NCBI GenBank assembly: GCA_016719385.1
Contig: JADJZA010000001.1
Coordinates: forward strand, 248,001 to 312,000
From: Candidatus Microthrix subdominans
GTDB lineage: Bacteria; Actinomycetota; Acidimicrobiia; Acidimicrobiales; Microtrichaceae
Direction: 5' to 3'
DNA: 64,000 bases
The position numbers and the translations under genes were made by a program. This document shows, in pieces, positions 25,139 to 32,684 of the stretch (the first letter of the stretch is position 1; each line of letters starts with the position of its first letter). The notes beneath the pieces were generated by a model. That model did no database searches. It had not been told where the DNA came from and saw only the letters and a program-made list of their open reading frames with translations.

Positions 25139-26173
25139 ATGGTTGCCACCACGTTCATCACGCCGAGCGGAAGCTCGGTGGTCGATGCTGCCTGGGATGG
25201 TGACTCGCTGCAGCTCAAGGTCGCCGCTCTGGCCGACGCCACCGGATGGACGTTGAAGGAGGAGGGGTTGTGTCGCGGTGACCTGTGCGTGCCCGACAGC
25301 GTCGGGCTCGGGACCGAGGGCTCCGTCGACGTCACTGCGTTGGCTGTTGCGCTCGACGCACCGATCATCGTCGACCCGGAGGTTCCGGCGGTTGTGCTGG
25401 GTGAGCGGCGATCCCAGCGGGCACTGGCGCTGATGCACGCGCAGCTGCCGCCCTTCGAGCTGCCCGACCTGGATGGCGATCCGATGCCGTCGTCAACATG
25501 GGCCAACAAGAAGAAGGTGCTGGTGGTCTTCGCCAGCTGGTGAGGCTGTCGCTACGACCTGCCAGGTTGGCAGGCACTGCAGAATGAACTGGGCGATGCC
25601 GTGGCCTTCATCGCCGTGGCCTTCGACGACTCAGCCGCCGACGTCGAGCCCTTCGCCGAGGGCATCGACTTGCCGGTGTTGTTGGATCGCCATCATGTGC
25701 TCAGCGAGACGCTGGCGGTCTCCAACGTGCCGACCGTCGTGTGGGTTGACGAGGCCGACCGCATCGTCGTGCCCAACTGGGTGGCCTTCTCCAACGATCT
25801 GTTCACCGAGTTTCACGGGCTGGAGTCCGGCCCGGCGCTCGATGCGATCCGTACCTGGGTGCGAAGCGACGTGGTGCCCGCCGAGCTGGCGGTCGACCCG
25901 TCGGTGATCGGCGATCTCAGCGAGGACGAGGAGTCGGCCCGGTTGTGGTTTCGCCTGGCCGTCGAGCTGCGACGCAACGGCGACGACGAGGCGGCCGGGC
26001 GGTTGTTCGCCCGGGCCGGTGAGTTGGCCCCGCTGGACTTCACCATTCGCCGGGCCGCCATGCCGCTGGTGAACGATGACCCGTTTGGTGGCTCGTTCTT
26101 CGAGCTGTACGGCGAGTGGGAGGCGGCCGGGCGCCCCTATCACGGCATCGGTTCCGGGCCGACGGCCTCCTGA
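25139..26173 (+). CDS. Putative selenoprotein: thioredoxin-fold protein with in-frame UGA at the redox site
   Basis: Read through the TGA at 25541-25543, this is one frame of 344 residues. The start ATG 25139 follows GGGGAGGG, with TAGGAT at 25103 as -10. Residues 30-100 form an uncharacterised N-terminal domain with CRGDLC. A redoxin domain begins near FELPDLDGDPMPSSTWA. The sheet strand KKKVLVVFASW is followed directly by TGA, then GCRYDLPGWQALQ, so the stop takes the place of the first catalytic cysteine (residue 135) in a W-U-G-C motif. Downstream, VAFIAVAFDDSA and the cis-proline SNVPTVVWVDEAD continue the fold, and a TPR-like tail ends the protein. A hairpin 14 bases after the TGA fits a bacterial SECIS. 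A plain nonsense mutation of TGC/TGT is the alternative. Confidence 0.72.
25541..25574 (+). promoter_or_regulatory. Putative bacterial SECIS element (UGA plus stem-loop)
   Basis: The in-frame TGA at 25541-25543 is followed by a perfect 7-bp stem CCTGCCA (25558-25564) / TGGCAGG (25568-25574) with a GGT loop. The loop begins 21 bases after the TGA and starts with G, as known for bacterial SECIS hairpins bound by SelB. Confidence 0.62.
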
Positions 26174-26352
26174 ACGGTGGCGGGTGGAACCACCACCGGC
26201 CGGGAAGCCTGGACAGCACCGAACTTCTGAACAGGTCGAACAGAGCCGCCCTACGCCGGCTGTACTGCAGCACAGCCATGTCGTGGCACACTTGCCACCT
26301 GGGCCGCTCGCAGCACCGGGCGGCCGCTCGACACGATTCCGGGGAGCGTTCG
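26174..26352. other. Intergenic region, no gene seen
   Basis: A small hairpin (GGTGG/CCACC, about 26178-26196) follows the redoxin gene and GTGGCA-CACT-TGCCAC lies near 26283. No open frame with family motifs is visible here. Confidence 0.4.
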
Positions 26353-27853
26353 ATGACCGAGGTCAGCACCACACAGGGCGCACTGCGCGGCACCGCCACC
26401 GATCACGGGTGGAAGTTCTTGGGCGTCCCCTATGCGGCCCCGCCGGTGGGCGAACTGCGGTTTCGACCGCCGGCTGCGCCAGCGACGTGGGAAGGCGTTC
26501 GCGTCGCCGATTCGTTCGGTCCGATCGCTCCTCAGAACCCGTCGATGATGGATGCGATCACCGGCGCAGAGCCGGAGACCCCGGGCGAAGATTGCTTGTA
26601 CCTCAACGTGTGGACCCCGAACACCGAGGGAAGTCGACCGGTGATGGTGTGGATCCACGGCGGCGGGTTTCAGATCGGTTCGGGCTCCTCGCCCATCTAC
26701 GACGGCGAGGCGTTCGCCCGTGACGGAGTGGTCCTGGTCAGCCTCAACTACCGCCTGGGCGAGCTGGGCTTCATGGAGCTGGGTGCCATCGACCCCGACT
26801 ATGCCGGGAGCGGCAACAACGGCCTGCGCGATCAGATCTGTGCCCTCGAGTGGGTGCGCGACAACATCGCCGTCTTCGGTGGCGACCCGGGCAACGTCAC
26901 CGTGTTCGGCGAGTCGGCGGGCTCGATGTCGGTCAGCCTGCTGCTGGCCTCCGACGCTGCCACCGGGTTGTTCCGCCGGGCGATCTGCGAGTCGGGCGGC
27001 GTCAACGCCGCCTCCACCGCCGAGGCGGCCGAGACCCCTGGCCGCCCAGTACCTGGCCGAGTCCGGGGCGGACGACGTCGCCGGGCTGCTCGCCCTCCCG
27101 GTCGAGGACCTGATGGCGGTGCAGTCCAAGGTGTTGATGGAGCGCTTCGCCGATGTCGAGGCGACGATCGAGGCCGGCGGCGACCCACTGACGTTTCTGC
27201 CGTTCCGCCCCGTAACCGACGGGGGGCTCGTGCCTCTCGACCCCTTGGCCGCCATTGCGTCGGGCAGCGCCCCCGGAGTCGACGTGTTGGTGGGCTACAA
27301 CGCCGATGAGTGGAAGTTGTTCGCGCTGATGGACGCCTCCCCGATCGACGACGAGACGCTGGTTCGACGCCTGGACATGGTCAGCGGCAACGGTGCGGCT
27401 CTAGCCGACGCCTATCGCACGATGGGCGGGGATGCACCGGCCAAGGACCTCCTCAACAACGCGTTCACCGACCTGTTGTTCCGTCGTCCTGCCGCCAAGT
27501 TGCTGCATGCGCAGACGTCGCACGGTGCCACGTACGCCTACAGGTTCTCCTGGCAGAGCCCGTCGATGGGCGGCATGTTGGGTGCAGCGCATGCCATGGA
27601 ACTGCCCTTTGTGTTCGACCTGGCCCACATGCCCGGCATCGAGGTGCTCGTCGGGCCCGATGCGCCTCAGGTGCTGGCTGATTCGGTGCACGGCGCCTGG
27701 GTGGCCTTTGCCACCGAAGGGACCCCGTCGTTGCCCGGCGGCCCGCAGTGGGAGCGATGGACCCACGACGCCTACAACGCCATCGACCTGGACGAGCACT
27801 GCCGGCCGATTCTCGACGCACACGACACGGTGGACGCCGCTTGGGAAGCGTGA
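26353..27853 (+). pseudogene. Type-B carboxylesterase with one frameshift
   Basis: ATG 26353 follows GGGGAG. The first frame gives the carboxylesterase core: GALRGTATDHGWKFLGVPYA, EDCLYLNVWTP, the oxyanion motif WIHGGGFQIGSGSS, and nucleophile Ser in VTVFGESAGSMSV. At CCCC 27035-27038 the frame is lost; the protein resumes one base out of register as LAAQYLAESGADDVAGLLALP and runs to 27853. Removing one C restores EAAETLAAQYLAE and a protein of about 499 residues. The C-terminal half keeps the acidic residue region VGYNADEWKLF and the His region near GAAHAMELPFVFD. Either the gene is broken by a recent one-base insertion or the sequence has a homopolymer error. If whole, it hydrolyses carboxyl esters. 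Confidence 0.85.
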
Positions 27854-27885
27854 TCCGCCCCTTCCGCCCGCCGAGCGGTTAGGCC

Positions 27886-28620
27886 ATGCCCAGCGCCGCC
27901 GGGTTTGTGGTGCTGGTCCTCGGCGTCGGGCTGGGTGCCACGCTCAACGCCGCCGCCGGTTTCGGGTTCTCGCTGCTGACCGTCCCGCTGATGGCGCTGG
28001 CGGTCGGACCCAAGGAAGCAGTGGTGCTGTCGGCGGTGATGAGCGTCGGCAGTACCGGAGCGGTCGCCTGGAAAAGCCGAAGCAGCGTCGAAGCGCCGGT
28101 GGCCTACCGGTTGTTGGGCGGCGCGTTGTTGGGCATGCCGGTCGGGATCGTCGTGCTCAGCCGGATGGCCCCTGAGCCGCTGCAGATCCTGATTGCGTTG
28201 GCGGTGCTCGCCTCGGCCGGGGTGCTCACCCTCGGGATTCGGTTGCGAAGGCCCAACGGATCGCTCGATGTCGGGGTCGGCTTCGTGTCCGGGATGTTCA
28301 AGACGTCTGTGGGTGTCAGCGGTCCCCCGATCGTGATCCTGTTGCAGGGCCGTGGGTTGGCCAAGAACGCGTTTCGGGCCACCTCGTCCACGGTGATCGT
28401 CGCGGTCAACCTGACCTCGCTCGTGCTGTTCGGGGTGGCGGGCCAGATCGATCGGGTGGTGCTGATCGCGGCGGTGGTCAGCCTGCCCGCCCTCCCGGTG
28501 GGGTTCTGGCTGGGCAACCGACTCCACGAGCGCGTCCCGGAGGAACGCTTTCGGTCGCTCGTGCTGGTCATGGTGGTTCTCAGCGCCGGCCTGGCGCTCT
28601 ACGGAGCGCTGCTGGGTTAG
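27886..28620 (+). CDS. TauE/SafE family membrane transporter
   Basis: Membrane protein of 244 residues with about seven to eight helices. The family's two paired repeats are visible: the N-terminal GVGLGATLNAAAGFGFSLLTVP and the later GVGFVSGMFKTSVGVSGPPIVIL, the second being the characteristic GxxSGxxxxxxGxxGPP motif. TauE/SafE proteins export sulfite, sulfoacetate or related organosulfur anions. The start ATG 27886 lies 33 bases after the esterase frame, so the pair probably shares a transcript. The substrate is unknown. Confidence 0.9.
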   Translation: MPSAAGFVVLVLGVGLGATLNAAAGFGFSLLTVPLMALAVGPKEAVVLSAVMSVGSTGAVAWKSRSSVEAPVAYRLLGGALLGMPVGIVVLSRMAPEPLQILIALAVLASAGVLTLGIRLRRPNGSLDVGVGFVSGMFKTSVGVSGPPIVILLQGRGLAKNAFRATSSTVIVAVNLTSLVLFGVAGQIDRVVLIAAVVSLPALPVGFWLGNRLHERVPEERFRSLVLVMVVLSAGLALYGALLG

Positions 28621-28643
28621 ACACCCGCTTGCTGCCGGGGCGG

Positions 28644-29906
28644 TTACCGCAGTGCGAACCCCAGGCGGAAGGACCGGACGGCTCGGGCGAACATGTTGGC
28701 TTCGACGTCGGGTTCGCTCAGCGGCGTCAGGTCACGGATCCGGCGCGTGAGCTCCTCGAAGAGGATCGTCAGCTCGTAGCGGGCCAGGTTCGCCCCGACG
28801 CAGAAGTGGGTGCCTTGCCCGAAGCCCAGGTGCGGGTTGGGCGAGCGGGTGATGTCGAAGCGGGTGGGATCGTTGAAGACCCTCGGGTCGCGGTTGGCCG
28901 CCGGGTACAAGAGGATCAGGCGGTCGCCGGTGGCGAGGTCGGTGCCCGCCAGCGTGGTGTCGCAGTCGACGGTTCGGAAGAAGTTGTTGAGGGGTGTCAC
29001 GAACCGGATCACCTCTTCGACTGCGGTCGGGATGGCCTCCGGATGCGCGGCGAGATACTCCCACTGTTCCGGGTGGTCGCAGAACGCCCGCAGCCCGTGA
29101 GCGATGGCGGTGCGGGTGGTCTCGGCGCCCCCGGCGATGAACAGCCCCACCTCATGGTAGAGACGGGTCGGATCGTAGGTAAACCCGTCGACGTCGGCGT
29201 TGGCCCAGACCGACACCAGGTCGTCGGCCGGTTCGGCCCGGCGTTGCTCGGCCAACGGCTGCAACACGCCGTTGAAGGCGACGACGGCGTTGAACAGGCC
29301 GAGTGCCGCGTGCTGGTCCCGCTCGACTTCGTCGATTCGCATCAGCGCCTCGGACCACTCCTTGATGTCGCGCCACGACTCCTCGGGGAAGCCAAGCAGC
29401 CGGGCGGTCAGCCGGCAGGGCAGCTGGGAGGCCAGCTCGTCGATGACCTCCATCTCGCCACGACCGGTCGCCGTGTCAGCGTCGGTGGCGGCGTCGAGCA
29501 GTTCGCCGATCGCGGCGCGCAGCCAGGTTTCGTGGGTGCGCACCGCCCGCGGGGTGAAGCGCCCCGACACCAGGCGCCGCTGGCGCAGGTGCTCGGGATC
29601 GTCGAGGGCGATCATGTTGTTCTCGTCCGCGGACGGCAGGGACCGGTACCCGGGTCCTGAGGTGAAGTCGGCGCTGCGCCGCTCCGCCTCGCGCAGGTGG
29701 GCGTGCTGGGTCACGGCCCACAGACCGTTGCGATCGCGGGCGAGCGTGTCGCCGGCGAGCAGCTCGGCCCACAGCTCCTGCGGGTTGCCGCGGTACAGCT
29801 CCGGGTCGAGCAGGTCGAGCCCGGTGGGCTGGGCCGTGCTCGGCTGGGCGTCCGCTGGCGGGGTCGTGGGGGACGCAGTTGTGGCGGATCCGGTCTTCGA
29901 AGTCAT
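28644..29906 (-). CDS. Cytochrome P450
   Basis: Soluble bacterial P450 of 420 residues. The start ATG 29906 follows GGGGAGGG. The I-helix oxygen-binding motif is IAGGAETTRTAIAHG, the K-helix ExxR is in VEEVIRFVTP, and the haem ligand is Cys369 in FGQGTHFCVGANLARYEL. All hallmark residues are present. The alanine- and threonine-rich first 25 residues look disordered. It needs a ferredoxin and reductase encoded elsewhere. The substrate is not predictable; the operator palindrome upstream suggests induction by a small ligand through a TetR-type repressor. Confidence 0.95.
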   Translation of the reverse strand: MTSKTGSATTASPTTPPADAQPSTAQPTGLDLLDPELYRGNPQELWAELLAGDTLARDRNGLWAVTQHAHLREAERRSADFTSGPGYRSLPSADENNMIALDDPEHLRQRRLVSGRFTPRAVRTHETWLRAAIGELLDAATDADTATGRGEMEVIDELASQLPCRLTARLLGFPEESWRDIKEWSEALMRIDEVERDQHAALGLFNAVVAFNGVLQPLAEQRRAEPADDLVSVWANADVDGFTYDPTRLYHEVGLFIAGGAETTRTAIAHGLRAFCDHPEQWEYLAAHPEAIPTAVEEVIRFVTPLNNFFRTVDCDTTLAGTDLATGDRLILLYPAANRDPRVFNDPTRFDITRSPNPHLGFGQGTHFCVGANLARYELTILFEELTRRIRDLTPLSEPDVEANMFARAVRSFRLGFALR

Positions 29907-29965
29907 GGCCCTCCCCGGCCGTGGCGAACGATGCCTCGGGGCAAGGCGTGCCCCCGGGCCGACAA

Positions 29966-29983
29966 CTTGACCGTGCGGTCAAG
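29966..29983. promoter_or_regulatory. Perfect 18-bp palindrome between P450 and hydrolase genes
   Basis: CTTGACCG-TG-CGGTCAAG is a perfect palindrome in the 134-base divergent region, 60 bases from the P450 start and 58 from the hydrolase start. Symmetry and length fit a TetR-family operator controlling both genes. Confidence 0.6.
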
Positions 29984-30040
29984 TGGCGGTGGAGAGCCTA
30001 CAGCGGGCGATCGGTCCGCACCGGCTGTCAGACTGGGGAG

Positions 30041-30844
30041 ATGGCTGCCGACGATCCGCTGGACGACTTCGAGCTGGGCTCGCACAGCGGCGGCGGGTTT
30101 ACACGCGAGGTGTACCGCAGCGGGGAGGGGCCCAACTGCATCGTTATGGCCGAGATCCCGGGGATCACCCCAGCGGTGGCCGACTTCGCCCGCCGGGTGC
30201 GGACGCTGGGCTGCTCGGTCACGCTGCCGGTGCTGTTCGGTGAGCCGGGTCGCTCGATCAGCCCCAGCTACATCGCTCGGTCGATCACCAAGGCGTGCGT
30301 GGCCTCGGAGTTTGCCGCCTTCGCCACCAACTCGACCGCTCCGATCTCCACCTGGTTGCGGTCACTGGCCAACGCCGAGCACGAACGCTGCGGTGGTCCC
30401 GGTGTCGGTGCGGTTGGCATGTGCTTCACCGGCGGGTTCGCGCTGGGGATGATGACCGAGCCCAGCGTCGTCGCACCGGTGCTCAGCCAGCCGTCGCTGC
30501 CGATCGGGCCAGGTAAGCGGCGCAGCTCCAGCGTCCACCTGTCACCGGTCGACCGCGCTGCGGTCGAGGCTCGGGCCGCCGCCGGCGTGTGCGTGATCGG
30601 GGCCCGCTTCTCCGACGATCCGCTGTCGCCGGCCCGCCGGTTCGCTGCGTTGGAGGATCTGCTCGGCGAAAACTTCATCGGCATCGAGATCGACTCGTCG
30701 AAGAACAATCCTCATGGCAACCGTCGGCTGGCGCACTCGGTGCTGACCGAGGACCTCGTCGACGAACCGGGCCACCCCACCAGGGTCGCCCTCGATCAGG
30801 TGCTGGAGTTTCTCGCCGATCGGCTGCTCCCAGACGCCGGATAG
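30041..30844 (+). CDS. Dienelactone hydrolase family protein
   Basis: Alpha/beta-hydrolase of 267 residues. The start ATG 30041 has CAGACT six bases upstream, a predicted leaderless start. The nucleophile elbow is VGAVGMCFTGGFAL, with cysteine as nucleophile as in dienelactone hydrolases. The acid region lies in VIGARFSDDPLSP and the His probably in NNPHGNRRLAHSVL. Near the N-terminus, CIVMAEIPGITPAVADFARR supplies the oxyanion region. Substrates may be cyclic dienelactones or other strained esters from ring cleavage. The shared palindrome with the P450 suggests a joint oxidation and hydrolysis role. Confidence 0.88.
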   Translation: MAADDPLDDFELGSHSGGGFTREVYRSGEGPNCIVMAEIPGITPAVADFARRVRTLGCSVTLPVLFGEPGRSISPSYIARSITKACVASEFAAFATNSTAPISTWLRSLANAEHERCGGPGVGAVGMCFTGGFALGMMTEPSVVAPVLSQPSLPIGPGKRRSSSVHLSPVDRAAVEARAAAGVCVIGARFSDDPLSPARRFAALEDLLGENFIGIEIDSSKNNPHGNRRLAHSVLTEDLVDEPGHPTRVALDQVLEFLADRLLPDAG

Positions 30845-30918
30845 CGCAGCCCACTCGGAGCCGAAGCCGCGCCTCGCAAAGTTCGCCGACCGGTGGCCTC
30901 AACGCCGGGGCGAAGCAT

Positions 30919-30933
30919 GATGCGCAGCGCATC
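30919..30933. terminator. Short hairpin between convergent genes
   Basis: GATGCG-CAG-CGCATC lies in the 128-base gap between the convergent hydrolase and AI-2E genes, within a run of GCGCATC repeats (30919-30951). It may serve both strands as a weak terminator. Confidence 0.35.
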
Positions 30934-30972
30934 GCAGCGCATCGCGTCGCATCAACGTCGGCAAGCCCGTCG

Positions 30973-32193
30973 TCAGTCAGGGTCGCTTTCCGGGTCTCCA
31001 TCGGCCGGCTCGTGGTCTGCCGCTGGCAGGGCGGCCAGGCCGGCTTCGGCAACACCTGGACCGCCCAGCGGGTCCGACGGTGCGTCGCCTCGGGTGTCAT
31101 CGCTCAACAGACCCGCCTCTGAGCGAAGGCGCAGCTCGTTGCCGACCGCCGACAGCACTGCGGCGGCCGGGACGGACAGAAACGCCCCAACGATGCCCAG
31201 CATCGCCGAGCCGGTGGCGAGGGCGACCAGGATGACGATCGGGTGCAAGGACACCGCCCGCCGCATGATCACCGGCTGGAGGATGTGGCCCTCCAGTTGC
31301 TGCACGGCCACGACGGCTCCGAGTACCAGGAGCGCCGTGACCACCCCGCCGTCGGCGAGCGCCACGAGCACGGCGATGAGCCCGGCGATCGAGGCGCCGA
31401 TCACCGGAAGGAAGCCCCCGAGAAACACCAGAAGGGTCAGGGGGATCACCAGCGGTACACCCAGGATGAGCAACGCCAACCCGATCCCGAGAGCGTCGAT
31501 CAACGCGATGGTGGCGGTGCCCCGCACGTAGCCCGACAGCGCGGTCCAGGCGCGCGCCGCCAGCGCTGCGGCCGTCGGCCGGTAGCTCGCCGGGAGTCGC
31601 TCCTCTCCCCAGCTCATGAGGTCTTCGGCGTCTTTGGTGACGAAGAACAAGACCACGACCAGCAACGCCAAACCGGCGAGGAACTCGAAGGCGGTCGAGG
31701 CGCCCTTGACCACGCCATTGACCACGCCGGTGTTGCCCGAGCTCAGCGAGTCGCCCAGGCTCTTGCCAAAGTCCGTCAGCTCGGCACGGTCGTAACCGAT
31801 CGGCCCCTCCTCGACCCAGTCGAGCACCGACTCGTAGCCGTCCTCCATCTTCGGGCCCAGGTCCCCGAGCTGGTTGGCGAAGCTCGGCGCCAGAGCCACG
31901 GCTCCGAGCACCAGGAGGATGATCGAACCGAGCACGACGGTGGTGGCGGCCAGGCTGGGCTTCATGCCGCGTCGCACCAGGGCATCCCGGGGCGGCATCG
32001 TCAGGGTCGACAGCACAGCGACGATCATCAACGGAAGCGTGACCACTAGAAAGTGGGTGACCATCCAGTACGTGGCGATCAGGAGGAGCAGGAGCAGGCC
32101 GAGCTGCCAGGCCCACGCCGAGGACCGCCGGAGCCAACGAGGGGTGAGGTGTTCGGTGCCGGCGGCGTTCGACCCCGTGCGCCCCTCAGTCAT
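30973..32193 (-). CDS. AI-2E family transporter (PerM-like)
   Basis: Membrane protein of 406 residues from ATG 32193, which overlaps the stop of the upstream PPOX gene by eight bases, so the two are translationally coupled. Eight helices are predicted: two near the N-terminus (LGLLLLLLIATYWMV, LPLMIVAVLSTLTMPP), a middle outside loop (about 110-165), and a C-terminal block with GGFLPVIGASIAGLIAVLVAL and QQLEGHILQPVIMRRAVSLHP, the family signature. AI-2E proteins export autoinducer-2 or work as Na/H antiporters; the role is not certain in actinobacteria. The last 45 residues are acidic and disordered. Confidence 0.9.
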   Translation of the reverse strand: MTEGRTGSNAAGTEHLTPRWLRRSSAWAWQLGLLLLLLIATYWMVTHFLVVTLPLMIVAVLSTLTMPPRDALVRRGMKPSLAATTVVLGSIILLVLGAVALAPSFANQLGDLGPKMEDGYESVLDWVEEGPIGYDRAELTDFGKSLGDSLSSGNTGVVNGVVKGASTAFEFLAGLALLVVVLFFVTKDAEDLMSWGEERLPASYRPTAAALAARAWTALSGYVRGTATIALIDALGIGLALLILGVPLVIPLTLLVFLGGFLPVIGASIAGLIAVLVALADGGVVTALLVLGAVVAVQQLEGHILQPVIMRRAVSLHPIVILVALATGSAMLGIVGAFLSVPAAAVLSAVGNELRLRSEAGLLSDDTRGDAPSDPLGGPGVAEAGLAALPAADHEPADGDPESDPD

Positions 32194-32545
32194 GGGTGAG
32201 GGGCTCGCAGTCAACGGTGCAGTCGGGGTTGGACGCAGGGCGGTGCCGGATGGCTCCGGTAGGCGTCACCCGGAGGACATCGCCGTCGAGGGTGGCGTCG
32301 CCGTCGAGGATCAGGCTGAACTCGCCCTCCTCCGGGGCGGGCCACAGCAGGCTGACCATCGGTCGAACGCTTGCGTTTGCACCTGTCTTGCGCCCGGCGC
32401 CGCAGGTGAGCATGCCCCCTGCCAGCTCGACGGTGACGTGGCTGATGTGGGGCCGCAGGTCATCGCTGGTGGTCATGAGGAAGGCGTGCGACCCGTAACG
32501 ACGCAGTGCAGCGTCCAGTTCGTCGAGGTCTACGGGGTGGCTCAT
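32186..32545 (-). CDS. Pyridoxamine 5'-phosphate oxidase-fold (PPOX) protein
   Basis: Small protein of 119 residues from ATG 32545; TAGCGT lies seven bases upstream, predicting a leaderless mRNA. AFLMTTSDDLRPHISHVTVEL and GGMLTCGAGRKTGANASVRPMVSLLWP are the strand and cofactor-loop motifs of the split-barrel PPOX family, which binds FMN or F420. Members reduce diverse small molecules. The closest role cannot be named. Its coupling to the AI-2E permease might reflect only compact gene packing. Confidence 0.8.
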   Translation of the reverse strand: MSHPVDLDELDAALRRYGSHAFLMTTSDDLRPHISHVTVELAGGMLTCGAGRKTGANASVRPMVSLLWPAPEEGEFSLILDGDATLDGDVLRVTPTGAIRHRPASNPDCTVDCEPLTHD

Positions 32546-32603
32546 GGGTCGCACGCTACCGGAGCGCAACAATCCGGGCTCGTAGCGGGCCGGCTGGGCC
32601 GAG

Positions 32604-32609
32604 TACAAT
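32604..32609 (+). promoter_or_regulatory. -10 element of the helicase gene
   Basis: TACAAT sits 75 bases before the GTG start, so this gene, unlike many neighbours, has a 5' leader of about 68 bases. A GTCGCC/GGGGCGAT pairing is possible in the leader, a setting where cold-shock control is known for DEAD-box genes. Confidence 0.4.
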
Positions 32610-32684
32610 AGATGCTCTCGCGAATAGGGCCATCCGTCGCCGTTGGGGCGATGCTGCTGCTCGTCGCCACGTATGGAGTGAGTT

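Noticed and set aside
25601..26173. Separate gene starting after the TGA in the redoxin gene
   Set aside because: The start falls inside a conserved redoxin strand and has no promoter or ribosome site; reading through TGA gives one complete fold.
28629..29660. Long open frame antisense to the P450 gene
   Set aside because: The P450 frame carries the haem and I-helix motifs, while this one has none.
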